From the NCBI RefSeq assembly GCF_026898115.1, contig NZ_CP114036.1, positions 3,534,001 through 3,598,000 on the forward strand: DNA of 64,000 nt, in the 5' to 3' direction. This document shows, one piece after another, positions 8,030 through 17,808 of this stretch. A program made the position numbers and the translations under genes. A model generated the notes under the pieces. The model was given only the letters and a program-made list of their open reading frames with translations, was not told the origin of the DNA and ran no database searches. The stretch comes from Streptomyces sp. S465 (GTDB taxonomy: Bacteria > Actinomycetota > Actinomycetes > Streptomycetales > Streptomycetaceae). The stretch's first letter is position 1; each line of letters opens with the position of its first letter.

Positions 8030-9952
8030 GTGCATACGCCCACGTCCCGCCGTGCCTTGCTCACCGCCACCCTGGCCGCCGCCGCGGCCGGTGCCTGTAG
8101 CGCGCCGACGCACAGCTCGCCCGCGCCCGCCGCTCCCGCGCGCCACCCCGCCTCCGGTTCCGGCGGCGCTTCCGCGACCCCCTCCGGAGCCGCCTCCGAC
8201 TCCGGCCGGGACCGCGAGCGCGACCGCCGGCGGATCGACGACCTCATCGGGCGGATGACGCTGGACCAGAAGATCGGCCAGCTCTTCGTGATGCGGGTGT
8301 ACGGCCATGCGGCCACCCGCCCCGACCCCGCCGACGTGGCGGCCAACCGCAAGGAGATCGGCGTCGACAACGCCGCCGAGCTGATCGCGAAGTACCACGT
8401 GGGCGGGGTGATGTACATCCGCTGGGCGCACAACATCCGCGACCCCCACCAGGTCGCCGCGCTCTCCAACGGCATCCAGAAGGCCGCCGCGAAGGGCTCC
8501 GCGCCCGTCCCCGTCCTGATCTCCACCGACCAGGAGTACGGCACCGTCGCCCGGATCGGCGCGCCCGCCACGCTGTTCCCCGCCGCCATGGCGCTCGGCG
8601 CGGGCGGCAGCGCGGCCGACGTCCGTACGGCCGCCCGTACCGCGGGGGCCGAGCTGGCCGCGCTCGGCATCCGGCAGGACTACGCCCCGATCGCGGACGT
8701 CAACGTCAACCCCGCCAACCCGGTGATCGGTGTGCGCTCCTTCGGGGCCGATCCGAAGGCCGTGGCCCGGCTGGTGGCGGCCCAGGTGGCGGGCTATCAG
8801 AGCGCCGGGGTCGCGGCCACCGCCAAGCACTTCCCCGGCCACGGCGACACCAGCGTGGACAGCCATGTCGGCCTGCCGCTGATCACCCACTCGCGGAAGG
8901 AGTGGGAGCGGCTGGACGCGCCGCCGTTCCGGGCCGCGATCGAGGCGGGAATCGACTCGATCATGACGGCGCATCTGCTCTTTCCCGCGCTCGACCCGGC
9001 CGACGACCCCGCCACGCTCTCCCGCCCCATCCTCACCGGAGTGCTCCGCGAGGAGCTGGGCTACGACGGGGTGGTGGTCACCGACTCCCTCGGCATGCAG
9101 GGGGTGCGGAAGAAGTACGGCGACGACCGGGTGCCGGTGCTCGCGCTCAAGGCGGGCGTGGACCAGCTGCTGAACCCGCCGAGTCTGTCCGTCGCCTTCC
9201 AGGGGGTGCGCGCGGCCGTCCGGGCGGGCGAGATCGACGAGGACCGGATCGACCGGTCGCTGCGGCGCATCCTGGACCTCAAGGCGCGCCGGGGGCTGTT
9301 CGACGACCCGTACACCAGCGACCGCGCGGTCAACCGCACGGTGGGCACCCGCGAGCACCGCGCCACCGCCGACCGGATCGCCGAGCGCACCACCACCCTG
9401 ATCACCAACCGCGGCGGGCTGCTCCCGCTGTCACCGGACCGCCATCGCGACCTGCTCGTGGTGGGCGTGGACGCCGCCGCGCCCTCCGGCACCGGCGGCC
9501 CGCCGACGGCCGTCCTGGCCCGCGCCCTGTCCGGGCTGGGCTTCTCGGCGGAGGCGCTGCCCACCGGCACGGACGGCTCGCCCGGCCCCTCGCCGGAGCG
9601 GATCGAGGCGGCGGTCGCGGCGGCCCGGGGGCGGGACGCGGTGATCGTGACGACGTACGACATCGCCTCCGGCTCGTCCCAGCGCACCCTGGTGGCCCGG
9701 CTGGTGGCCACCGGGGTGCCGGTGGTGCATCTGGCGCTGCGCAATCCGTACGACATCGCGCGGCTGGACGGACGCGGCACGGCCCCCGGGGCGTCCCTGG
9801 CCACGTACTGCTGGACGGACGGGGAGCTGCGCGCGGCCGCCCGGGTCATCGCGGGTCGGGCCACCCCGCGCGGCAGGCTGCCGGTGGCCGTGCGGCGCGC
9901 GGACGACCCGTCCCGGGTGCTGTACGAGATCGGGCACGGGCTGACGTACTAG
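8030..9952 (+). CDS. Secreted GH3 glycoside hydrolase (beta-N-acetylglucosaminidase/beta-glucosidase type)
   Basis: A 640-residue protein with a Tat-like signal ([20 protein letters not shown]), possibly a lipoprotein through the Cys of GACS. A disordered Ala/Pro/Ser linker follows, then the GH3 barrel from about residue 70. It contains KHFPGHGDT, the His-Asp motif of NagZ-type GH3 enzymes, and the nucleophile Asp in [14 protein letters not shown]-terminal alpha/beta sandwich domain runs to the end. [14 protein letters not shown] favours N-acetylglucosaminidase activity on chitin or peptidoglycan fragments over beta-glucosidase. GTG 8030 is preferred because GGAAGGAG ends five bases upstream. 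Confidence 0.85.
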   Translation: MHTPTSRRALLTATLAAAAAGACSAPTHSSPAPAAPARHPASGSGGASATPSGAASDSGRDRERDRRRIDDLIGRMTLDQKIGQLFVMRVYGHAATRPDPADVAANRKEIGVDNAAELIAKYHVGGVMYIRWAHNIRDPHQVAALSNGIQKAAAKGSAPVPVLISTDQEYGTVARIGAPATLFPAAMALGAGGSAADVRTAARTAGAELAALGIRQDYAPIADVNVNPANPVIGVRSFGADPKAVARLVAAQVAGYQSAGVAATAKHFPGHGDTSVDSHVGLPLITHSRKEWERLDAPPFRAAIEAGIDSIMTAHLLFPALDPADDPATLSRPILTGVLREELGYDGVVVTDSLGMQGVRKKYGDDRVPVLALKAGVDQLLNPPSLSVAFQGVRAAVRAGEIDEDRIDRSLRRILDLKARRGLFDDPYTSDRAVNRTVGTREHRATADRIAERTTTLITNRGGLLPLSPDRHRDLLVVGVDAAAPSGTGGPPTAVLARALSGLGFSAEALPTGTDGSPGPSPERIEAAVAAARGRDAVIVTTYDIASGSSQRTLVARLVATGVPVVHLALRNPYDIARLDGRGTAPGASLATYCWTDGELRAAARVIAGRATPRGRLPVAVRRADDPSRVLYEIGHGLTY

Positions 9953-10002
9953 CCCGTGCCCGTGGCCGTGCCGTCCCATCGGACCCAGGGTCCTTACGGA
10001 CG

Positions 10003-11406
10003 TTACGGACGCAGCACCGGCTCGCGCTCGATCCCGCGCCGGTCGAGCTTCGCGTCGTGCCGGGCGAGCGGCTCGCGCGTCTGGCTGACGCCCGCCCACC
10101 GCTGCACCTCAGCCGTGGCCTTGGCCTTCTCCTCGGCCGACAGCTGGGCGATGTTCGAGCCGTGGTTGCCGCCGGCGACCGTGTAGACGTAAGCGTCCTT
10201 GGCGCCCTTGCCGACCCGGAACCGCTCGGCGCCCCACGGGTCGTTCTGCCCGTAGACGAAGAGCATCCGCTGGGCGTCCTGCCGCACCCAGCGGTCGATG
10301 TCCCGCATGGCGGCCGGGTGGAAGCGCATCGGGATGTCGCGCGGCACATAGCTGCGCGGGGCGTAGATGCCGGGGTAGCGCAGCAGCCCGTCCAGGTGCG
10401 GGGTCGCGAAGGTGGGCGAGCCGAGCTCGGTGCCCGCCTGGTAGTAGTACGGCGTGTAGGTCTCCAGGCCCTGGTCGGTGTAGGCGGAGAAGCCCGAGAT
10501 CTCGTCGATGAAGCCGTACAGTTCGTCGGTCGAGGCGGTGGGGGCGGGGACGTCCGCGCAGTCCTTCAGCAGGTGGTACTGCCAGAAGGCCCACACCAGG
10601 TCCAGGACGACGTTCTCGTACGCCTTGTCGGCGCTGCCGACGACGGTGAAGGTCTGCCCCTCGTCGTCCGCCCACTTCTGGTAGCGCGTCACGATCTCGT
10701 CGCGCCGCACCAGCGCCTCGCGCTGCACCGCGTTCAGCTTGTCGCGGCATTCGGCCGTGCCGACGTGTCCGAAGAAGCGGTCGTAGGCGGAGTCCTCCTT
10801 GTCGACCACGTCGTTGGGCGCCACGTAGGCGATGGTCCCGTTCATGTCACGCGGATAGAAACGGCGGTAGTAGGTGGCCGTCATCCCGCCCTTGCTGCCG
10901 CCGGTGGCCAGCCAGTTCTTGCCGTAGACGGGCTTGAGGGCCCGGTAGAGGCGGTGCTGGTCGCTGGCGGCCTGCCAGATGTCCAGCTTGGACCAGTCGG
11001 CGGGCTGCGGCCGGGACGGGGTGAAGAAGCGGTACTCCAGCGACACCTGGTTGCCGTCCACGATCTGCGTCGGCTCACTGCGGCGCGGTGCGGTGGTGAC
11101 GTTGTAGCCCGAGGTGTAGAAGACCGTGGGCCGGTCGGTGGCCTTGTGCAGCAGGGTGAACCGCTGCTGGAAGGTGCCCTGGGAAGGGTGCCGGTGGTCC
11201 ACCGGCTGGGTGTAGGTGAAGACGAGGAAGCGGTAGCCCTCGTAGGGCTGTTCCTCGACGAAACGCATGCCGGGAATCGCCAGGACGCGTTCCTTGATGT
11301 CCGGCTGGGCGGGGGCGGCCGGTGCCGCGGACGCGCCGGTGGCACCCGCGCCGACCGCCCCCATCAGTATCGCGAGCGACAGCAGCCATCTGAGCACCTT
11401 GCGCAT
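10003..11406 (-). CDS. Secreted S37-family tripeptidyl aminopeptidase (PS-10 type)
   Basis: A 467-residue secreted serine peptidase. ATG 11406 is preceded by GGGGAG and followed by a Sec signal (MRKVLRWLLSLAILMGAVGAGATGASA). The alpha/beta-hydrolase core carries the nucleophile elbow GGSKGGMT, and the later segments YGQNDPWGAERF and AGGNHGSNIA supply the expected Asp and His. Known relatives in S. lividans and S. mobaraensis remove N-terminal tripeptides from secreted proteins, for example from activated transglutaminase. It converges with the GH3 gene 50 bp away. Confidence 0.85.
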   Translation of the reverse strand: MRKVLRWLLSLAILMGAVGAGATGASAAPAAPAQPDIKERVLAIPGMRFVEEQPYEGYRFLVFTYTQPVDHRHPSQGTFQQRFTLLHKATDRPTVFYTSGYNVTTAPRRSEPTQIVDGNQVSLEYRFFTPSRPQPADWSKLDIWQAASDQHRLYRALKPVYGKNWLATGGSKGGMTATYYRRFYPRDMNGTIAYVAPNDVVDKEDSAYDRFFGHVGTAECRDKLNAVQREALVRRDEIVTRYQKWADDEGQTFTVVGSADKAYENVVLDLVWAFWQYHLLKDCADVPAPTASTDELYGFIDEISGFSAYTDQGLETYTPYYYQAGTELGSPTFATPHLDGLLRYPGIYAPRSYVPRDIPMRFHPAAMRDIDRWVRQDAQRMLFVYGQNDPWGAERFRVGKGAKDAYVYTVAGGNHGSNIAQLSAEEKAKATAEVQRWAGVSQTREPLARHDAKLDRRGIEREPVLRP

Positions 11407-11589
11407 GCACTCTCCCCTTGTCGCCGTTATGGCCCTCGCGACCCGTGAATTCGCACAGGTCGCCGAGAACCTATCCGGGCACACACGCGGGTGGCCAGAG
11501 GCTGTTGGCTCCCCAACGCGACGCCGGATACGGAGAGTTGTTACCGTCGCCCTCTTTCGTAGCGGGCTGTGATGGCTCATGCTGCCTGT

Positions 11590-12033
11590 ATGGACCGAGA
11601 CGAACGGCACGACCGGAGTGAACGGGCCGAGCGGCTGACGCGGTATCTGAACGAATTGCAGGAACGAATCGACCCTCGCTCGCTGGAGCTGCTGATGCGG
11701 CTGCTGCGCGAGCTGAGCACCTCACCGGCCGTCCGCGGAGGGACGTACGAGCTCGGTATGGGGCCGGAGGAGAAAGAGCTGTTCACCCCCGCTCTCCAAG
11801 CCGAGTTGCTGGTGTTGTTCGGCCTGCTCACCTCCCAGGACGAGCGTGTGGTGGTCGACCTCGGCGACAGTCCGCACGCCAAGGGCATGAAGGTGCTGGT
11901 CCCTCAGGAGCGGGCCCAGGACCCCGAATTCCTGTACCGCCACAAGCAGCGGGTGGCGGCCGAGGCGGAGCAGCGGGAGCGGGACCGGCGGGAGGTGGAG
12001 GGCATAGCGCGGGCCAGCGGCATGGAACCGTGA
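11590..12033 (+). CDS. Conserved hypothetical cytosolic protein
   Basis: A 147-residue, strongly charged, mostly helical protein with no signal or membrane segment. The middle has a short beta-rich stretch (VVVDLGDSPHAKGMKVLVP), and the C-terminal 40 residues form a very basic/acidic helix (RHKQRVAAEAEQRERDRREVEG) that could be a coiled coil. ATG 11590 lacks a clear ribosome binding site; an upstream in-frame GTG at 11569 is possible. Codon usage is typical for the genome, so I believe it is expressed. No family recognised. Confidence 0.6.
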   Translation: MDRDERHDRSERAERLTRYLNELQERIDPRSLELLMRLLRELSTSPAVRGGTYELGMGPEEKELFTPALQAELLVLFGLLTSQDERVVVDLGDSPHAKGMKVLVPQERAQDPEFLYRHKQRVAAEAEQRERDRREVEGIARASGMEP

Positions 12034-12304
12034 CGTTACCGTACGTAACATCGGGCGAACGCTGAGCGTTACCGGCCGTACGGCGACCGTAAGGCGACCA
12101 TGCGGCAGATGAACGACACACGGTCGGCACGTGGGGCGACACACGGGCGGCATGGGGGCGGCATATGACCGGTGCACTCCCCCGCCCCCGCGCCGCGGGC
12201 CCACCCGACGCGCTGCCACGCGACGGCGGGCCCACGCGACGCGGGCCATCGGCGAGTGCCGGGCGACGGCGGAGGGCGGCGGAGGGCCGCCACCGCCCGC
12301 GGGC

Positions 12305-15300
12305 TCAGGCGACGGCGGGGGCCGTCTCGCCCATGAAGGTGCGCCACAGCTCGGCGTACCGGCCGTCCCGCGCCACCAGCTCCTCATGGGTGCCGTCCTC
12401 GACGACCCGGCCGTGGTCCAGGACCACCACCCGGTCCGCGCGGGCCGCGGTGGTCAGCCGGTGCGCGACGACCAGTGTGGTGCGCCGTCCCGTCAGACGG
12501 TCCGTGGCCTGGTTGACCAGGGCCTCGGTGGCCAGATCGAGCGCGGCCGTGGCCTCGTCGAGCAGCAGGACGTCCGGGTCGACCAGCTCGGCGCGGGCCA
12601 GCGCGATCAGCTGCCGCTGCCCGGCGGAGAGATTGCGCCCGCGCTCGGAGACCTCGTGCAGATAGCCACCGTCGAGCGACGCCACCATCGCGTGGGCGCC
12701 GACCGCCCGCGCGGCGGCCTCCACCTCCGCGTCGCTCGCGTCGGGGCGCCCGTAGGCGATGGCGTCGCGCACCGTCCCGGCGAACAGATACGGCTCCTGC
12801 GGAACCACACCGAGGTGGCGGCGGTACCCGGCGAGGTCCAGCTCGCGCAGATCCGTGCCGTCCACCCGCACGGCGCCATCGGTGGGGTCGTAGAACCGCG
12901 CCACCAGCTTGACCAGAGTGGACTTACCGGCCCCGGTCTCCCCGACGAACGCCACGGTCTGCCCCGCGGGGATGGTGAGCGAGATGCCCGCCAGCGCCTC
13001 CTCGCCGTCCCCGTACCGGAACCGCACCTCGTCGAACGTGATCTCGCCGCGCATCCCGCGCACCTCGCGCGGGGCGTCGGCGACCGGTGTGGTGGTGGGC
13101 TCGCGCAGCAGCTCCTGGATGCGGCCGAGCGACACCGTGGCCTGCTGATAGCCGTCGAAAACCTGGGAGAGCTGCTGGACGGGGGCGAAGAACAGGTCGA
13201 TGTAGAGGAGATAGGCCACCAGCGCCCCCGCCGTCAGCGTGCCGTCCCCGACCCGTCCGGCGCCCACGATGAGCACCAGCGCGGCCGCCACGGACGACAG
13301 CAGCTGGACGAACGGGAAGTACACCGAGATCAGCCGCTGACCGCGCAACCGCGCCTGGCGGTAGGCGTCGCTGCGCGCCGCGAACCGCTCCCGGCCGGAC
13401 CGCTCACGCCCGAACGCCTGCACGATCCGCAGCCCCGCCACGCTCTCCTGGAGATCCGCGTTGACCACGCTCACGCGCTCGCGGGCCAGCTGGTACGCCT
13501 TGACGCTGCGGCGCCGGAACAGCACGGTGCCGAGGACGAGCGGCGGGAGGGTCAGGAAGACCACCAGCGCCAGCTGCACGTCGATGATGAGCAGCGCGAC
13601 CAGGATGCCGAAGAAGGTCAGCAGGCTGACGACGGCGGTGACGAGGCCGGTCTGGAGGAACGTGGACAGCGCGTCGACATCGGTGGTCATCCGCGTCATG
13701 ATCTTGCCGGTCAGCTCGCGCTCGTAGTAGTCGAGACCGAGCCGCTGCAACTGCGCGAAGATCTTGACGCGCAGTGCGTAGAGCACCCGTTCACCGGTCC
13801 GTCCGGTCATCCGCGTCTCGCCGATCTGGGCGGCCCACTGGGCGAGGACGACGAGCAGCGCGAGCCCGGACGCGGTCCACACCGCCCCGAGCGCGAGCCG
13901 CTGGACGCCCTGGTCGATACCGTGCCGGATCAGCACCGGCAGCAGCAGCCCGGCGATCGCGTCCACGGCGACGAGCAGCAGCGCGAGCACGAGCGGCGCC
14001 CCGAAACCGCGCAGCAGCCGCCGCAGCCCGTACGCCTCCTCGGGGCGGGTGGCCCGCTCCTCGTCGATGTCGGGCGTATCGGTGGCGGGCGGCAGGGCGG
14101 CCACCTTGGCGAGCAGCTCGGGGGTGGCGGGCATCCCGGACAAGGCCCCGGCGAACCCGGGCCCGGCCACGGCCCCCGCCCCGGCCGCCGGCGCCCCCGC
14201 CTTACGTCCATCCCCATCGGACCGCACCCACAACTCGGGCGTCACACCCCGCTCGGGGGCCGCATCACGGCTCACGCCCTGCTCGGGGGCCACGCCCCGC
14301 TCGGGGGTCGCGCCATGCTCGGGGGCCACGTCACGGATCACGCCCGGCTCGCGGCCCGTCCCGGCGCCGTCGGGCCGGGGCCCCGGCGTGGGATACGGCT
14401 CGCTCGGTCCCTCGGCGCCCGCCGCACCGCCGGACGCCCCGGCGAGGCCTGTCGCCCCCACCCGGTCCCCGGCGCGGGCGTGGTCGGGGTCGTCCCCGCC
14501 GTGCGGGCGGCGCCGCCCCTCGCCACTGCCGTCGGACCGCGCCCACAGCTCGGGCATCAGCCCGCCGCGGCCCGTTTCGCCCGTGGCGTGCGCCGGGTCG
14601 TCCCCGCCGCGCGGGCACAGGTCCGCGCCCGCGTCGGGGCGACCCCCGTGGCCGTCACCGGTCCCCGCCTCCGCGGCACCTGGCTCCGCTCGGTCCGCGA
14701 CCGGGGCGTCGGCCCGGTCGGCCACCTCCCGGCCACCGTTCTCCTGCCGCTCACCGTCACGGCACGGCACGGTCGGCCCCGCCGGAGCGGCCTTGCCCCC
14801 GAAGGCGCCGGTGCGGCCCGCCTCCGTCCGGCCCTGCGCACCCCCGCGATGCGCCGGGTCGTCCCCGCCGCGCGCCCGCACGCCAGCCGCCGGGTGCGGG
14901 CACCCCTCGCGGTCGTGCGCCGGGCCGTCGCCATCGCCGGAGGGCTCCCCGTCGAGGTACGGCTCGGCCAGCCCCGTCGCGGCGGACTCCCCGCCGAACG
15001 CACCGGCGAACCCCACCGCGCGCGTGGCGCCGCCGCGCGGCTCGGCATGGGCCGGGGCCGGGGCGGCCGCGTCCGCGCTCGGAGCCGCCGTGCCGTCGGC
15101 GCCCGGGGCGGCGGGCGCGGCGGGCGCGTCGTCCGTCAGCAGGTTCCGGTACACGGCGCTCCGCGCCCTCAGCTCCTCGTCCGTGCCCACGTCCACGACC
15201 CGGCCCCGCTCCATGACCGCTATGCGGTCGGCGAGGGCGAGCGTGGAGGGGCGGTGGGCGATCAGCAGCGTCGTACGGCCCGCCATGACGCCGCGCAGCG

Positions 15301-16912
15301 CCTCGTGGATCTCGTGCTCGACGCGTGCGTCCACCGCCGAGGTGGCGTCGTCGAGGATGAGCAGCCGGGGGTCGGTGAGGATCGCGCGGGCCAGGGCCAG
15401 CCGCTGGCGCTGGCCGCCGGAGAGGGTCAGCCCCTGTTCGCCGACCTCCGTGTCGTAGCCGTCCGGCAGTGCGGTGATGAAACCGTCGGCCTGCGCGGCG
15501 CGGGCGGCGGCCCGGATGCGCTCCTCGGACGCGTCCGGCAGCCCGTAGGCGAGGTTGGCGCGCACCGTGTCGGAGAAGAGGAAGCTGTCCTCCGGCACCA
15601 GTCCGATCGCCCCGCGCAGCGAGTCGTACGTCAGCTCCCGCACGTCGTGGCCGCCGATCCGCACCGCCCCCGACGACACGTCGTAGAAGCGCGGCAGCAG
15701 CATGGACAGCGTCGACTTGCCGCTTCCGGAGGCGCCCACGACGGCCAGGGTCTCGCCCGGTTCGATCCGCAGGGACACCTCGGACAGCACCGGGCGCTCG
15801 GGGTCGTAGCCGAAGCTCACCCGGTCGAACTCGACCGTCGCGGGTGCGTCCTCGGGGAGCTCCCGGGCGTCGGGGCGCTCGGCGATGACCGGCTCGGTGT
15901 CGATCAGCTCGAAGACGCGCTCGACCCCGGCCCGCGCCTGCTGCCCGACGGTCAGGATCATCGTGAGCATCCGCACCGGCGCCACGAGCTGGGCGAGGTA
16001 GGTGGAGAAGGCCACGAAGGTGCCGAGGGTGATCTGGCCCCGCGTGGCCATCCAGCCGCCGAGCGCCAGCATGGCGACCTGGCCGAGGGCGGGGACGGCC
16101 TGGAGGGCGGGGGTGTAGCGGGAGTTCAGCCGTACGGTCCGCAGCCGGGCGGCGAACAGCCGGCGGCCGACCTCCCGCAGCTTGTCGGTCTCCTGCGCCT
16201 CCTGCCCGAACCCCTTGACCACCCGGACACCGGTCACGGCCCCGTCGACGACCCCCGCGACGGCGGCCGCCTGCCCCTGGGCGTACCAGGTGGCGGGGAA
16301 GAGCCGGACGCGGCTGCGCGAGGCGAGGATCCACAGGGCGGGGGCGACGGCGAGGGCGACGACGGTGAGCAGCGGTGACAGCACCGCCATCACGACGAGC
16401 GAGACCAGGAAGAGCAGCACGTTGCCGATCATCATCGGCACCATGAAGAGCAGGCCCTGGATCAGCTGGAGGTCGCTGGTGGCCCGGCCGATGATCTGGC
16501 CGGTGGAGAGGTTGTCCTGCCGCCTGCCGTCGAAGCGGGTGATCGCCGCGAACATATCGGTGCGCAGCGCGTGCTGGACGTCGAGGGCGAGCCGTCCGCC
16601 GTAGAAACGGCGGATGTAGGTGAGGACGTACACCACGAGCGCGGCGACGATCAGCAGGGTGGCCCAGGGGGCGAGTGACCGGTCGTGCCGGACGATCACA
16701 TCGTCGATGATCAGCTTCGGCACCAGCGGGACGAGCGCCATGACGGCCATCCCGGCGAGCGAGGCGCCCAGTGCGAGCAGCACATCGCCGCGGTACCGCC
16801 AGCAGTAGCCGAACAGCCGCCGTACCCAGCCCTGTCCGGTATCCGCGCCGCCGGCGTCCGCTCCGCCCGCTTTGACCGCTCCGCCTGTTTCGCCAGCCGC
16901 TACGTCCGCCAC
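12305..16912 (-). CDS. Fused two-half ABC exporter with giant repetitive linker
   Basis: A 1535-residue type IV ABC exporter in which two half-transporters are one polypeptide. Half one: about six membrane helices (residues 25-310), then a nucleotide-binding domain with Walker A GASGSGKST, LSGGQRQRLALARA and Walker B LLILDDATSA. Half two: helices from about residue 960, then GETGAGKST, LSAGQRQLIALARA and VLLLDEATAALD. Both sites keep the catalytic Glu or the Asp variant (first site DD, second DE), so site one may be degenerate as in many heterodimeric exporters. Linker residues 590-960 are low-complexity with internal repeats. GTG 16912 follows GGGAGG. Such exporters move lipids, drugs or peptides; the cargo is unknown. 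It stands alone. Confidence 0.85.
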   Translation of the reverse strand: MADVAAGETGGAVKAGGADAGGADTGQGWVRRLFGYCWRYRGDVLLALGASLAGMAVMALVPLVPKLIIDDVIVRHDRSLAPWATLLIVAALVVYVLTYIRRFYGGRLALDVQHALRTDMFAAITRFDGRRQDNLSTGQIIGRATSDLQLIQGLLFMVPMMIGNVLLFLVSLVVMAVLSPLLTVVALAVAPALWILASRSRVRLFPATWYAQGQAAAVAGVVDGAVTGVRVVKGFGQEAQETDKLREVGRRLFAARLRTVRLNSRYTPALQAVPALGQVAMLALGGWMATRGQITLGTFVAFSTYLAQLVAPVRMLTMILTVGQQARAGVERVFELIDTEPVIAERPDARELPEDAPATVEFDRVSFGYDPERPVLSEVSLRIEPGETLAVVGASGSGKSTLSMLLPRFYDVSSGAVRIGGHDVRELTYDSLRGAIGLVPEDSFLFSDTVRANLAYGLPDASEERIRAAARAAQADGFITALPDGYDTEVGEQGLTLSGGQRQRLALARAILTDPRLLILDDATSAVDARVEHEIHEALRGVMAGRTTLLIAHRPSTLALADRIAVMERGRVVDVGTDEELRARSAVYRNLLTDDAPAAPAAPGADGTAAPSADAAAPAPAHAEPRGGATRAVGFAGAFGGESAATGLAEPYLDGEPSGDGDGPAHDREGCPHPAAGVRARGGDDPAHRGGAQGRTEAGRTGAFGGKAAPAGPTVPCRDGERQENGGREVADRADAPVADRAEPGAAEAGTGDGHGGRPDAGADLCPRGGDDPAHATGETGRGGLMPELWARSDGSGEGRRRPHGGDDPDHARAGDRVGATGLAGASGGAAGAEGPSEPYPTPGPRPDGAGTGREPGVIRDVAPEHGATPERGVAPEQGVSRDAAPERGVTPELWVRSDGDGRKAGAPAAGAGAVAGPGFAGALSGMPATPELLAKVAALPPATDTPDIDEERATRPEEAYGLRRLLRGFGAPLVLALLLVAVDAIAGLLLPVLIRHGIDQGVQRLALGAVWTASGLALLVVLAQWAAQIGETRMTGRTGERVLYALRVKIFAQLQRLGLDYYERELTGKIMTRMTTDVDALSTFLQTGLVTAVVSLLTFFGILVALLIIDVQLALVVFLTLPPLVLGTVLFRRRSVKAYQLARERVSVVNADLQESVAGLRIVQAFGRERSGRERFAARSDAYRQARLRGQRLISVYFPFVQLLSSVAAALVLIVGAGRVGDGTLTAGALVAYLLYIDLFFAPVQQLSQVFDGYQQATVSLGRIQELLREPTTTPVADAPREVRGMRGEITFDEVRFRYGDGEEALAGISLTIPAGQTVAFVGETGAGKSTLVKLVARFYDPTDGAVRVDGTDLRELDLAGYRRHLGVVPQEPYLFAGTVRDAIAYGRPDASDAEVEAAARAVGAHAMVASLDGGYLHEVSERGRNLSAGQRQLIALARAELVDPDVLLLDEATAALDLATEALVNQATDRLTGRRTTLVVAHRLTTAARADRVVVLDHGRVVEDGTHEELVARDGRYAELWRTFMGETAPAVA
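14010..15140 (-). repeat. Internally repeated coding linker of the ABC exporter
   Basis: This 1.1-kb coding stretch separates the two halves of the exporter. The encoded linker contains three copies of GGDDP[AD]H (DNA near 14490, 14590 and 14850), two copies of PELWxRSDGxG (near 14220 and 14535), repeated GxAGAxGG segments, and an 18-bp DNA unit around CTCGGGGGCCACG repeated about four times at 14250-14345. It looks like expansion by unequal recombination inside a gene. The linker is hydrophilic and probably disordered. Confidence 0.7.
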
Positions 16913-17133
16913 CCGTGAACCTCCCGATCCGCACACTCTTCCGGAAGGCGGCAACACACTGAGGTGCGGATTTCATCCTGCCGCAACAAACGGACCGGGG
17001 CGCGTCGGGCCACCGGGCCAGGCCACCGCGCACCGGACACGCCTCTTGATCCTCGGTGCACGGGCCGCACGGGCCGCTCGCGCAGACCGGACGGACCGGA
17101 CACCGGGGCGGACCGGGCGCCGGGCGGACCGGG

Positions 17134-17808
17134 TCAGAACGCGGCCGGGCGCACCAGTCCCGTCTCGTAGGCGAACACCGCCGCCTGGGTCCGGTCACGC
17201 AGCTCCAGCTTGGCCAGGATGCGGCTGACATGGGTCTTCACGGTCTGCTCGGCCAGCACCAGCCGTTCGGCGATCTCCGCGTTCGACAGCCCCTGGGCGA
17301 TCAGGGTGAGCACCTCGGTCTCGCGCTCCGTCAGGTTTCCGACGCGCTCCTTGAGCGGGGCCCGGTGCCCGGCCGTCACCCGGGAGAACTCGCCGATCAG
17401 GCGCTTGGTGATGTTCGGCGCCAGCAGCGCGTCACCGGCCGCCACCACCCGTACCGCCTGGGCCAGCTCGTCCGCCGAGGCGTCCTTGAGCAGAAACCCG
17501 GACGCGCCCGCGCGCAGCGCCTCGTAGACGTATTCGTCGAGGTCGAAGGTGGTCAGCACGAGGACCTTGACGGTGGCGTCGGCGGGTTCGGTGAGCCGGC
17601 GGGTGGCCTCGATACCGCCGACACCCGGCATCCGTATGTCCATCAGCACGACGTCGGGGGCGAGTTCGGCGACCTGGTCGACGGCGTCGGCGCCGTCCAC
17701 GGCCTGGCCGACGACCTCGATGTCCGGTTCCGCGTTCAGCAGGACCGTGAAGCCCTGGCGGACCATCATCTGGTCGTCGGCGATCAGCACGCGGATGGTC
17801 GTCGTCAT
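17134..17808 (-). CDS. NarL/FixJ-family response regulator
   Basis: A 224-residue protein. The receiver domain (residues 5-120) keeps the acidic pair IADDQ, the phospho-acceptor in VVLMDIRMPG, the Thr of VLTTFD and the Lys of LLKD. The LuxR helix-turn-helix spans residues 155-210 (LTERETEVLTLIAQGLSNAEIAERLVLAEQTVKTHVSRILAKL). The start ATG overlaps the stop of the histidine kinase by four bases, so the two are translationally coupled partners. Confidence 0.92.
   Translation of the reverse strand: MTTTIRVLIADDQMMVRQGFTVLLNAEPDIEVVGQAVDGADAVDQVAELAPDVVLMDIRMPGVGGIEATRRLTEPADATVKVLVLTTFDLDEYVYEALRAGASGFLLKDASADELAQAVRVVAAGDALLAPNITKRLIGEFSRVTAGHRAPLKERVGNLTERETEVLTLIAQGLSNAEIAERLVLAEQTVKTHVSRILAKLELRDRTQAAVFAYETGLVRPAAF

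Noticed and set aside
12131..16378. A very long plus-strand open frame opposite the ABC exporter
   Set aside because: The minus strand carries clear ABC motifs throughout; the opposite frame is an effect of high GC and has no recognisable domain.
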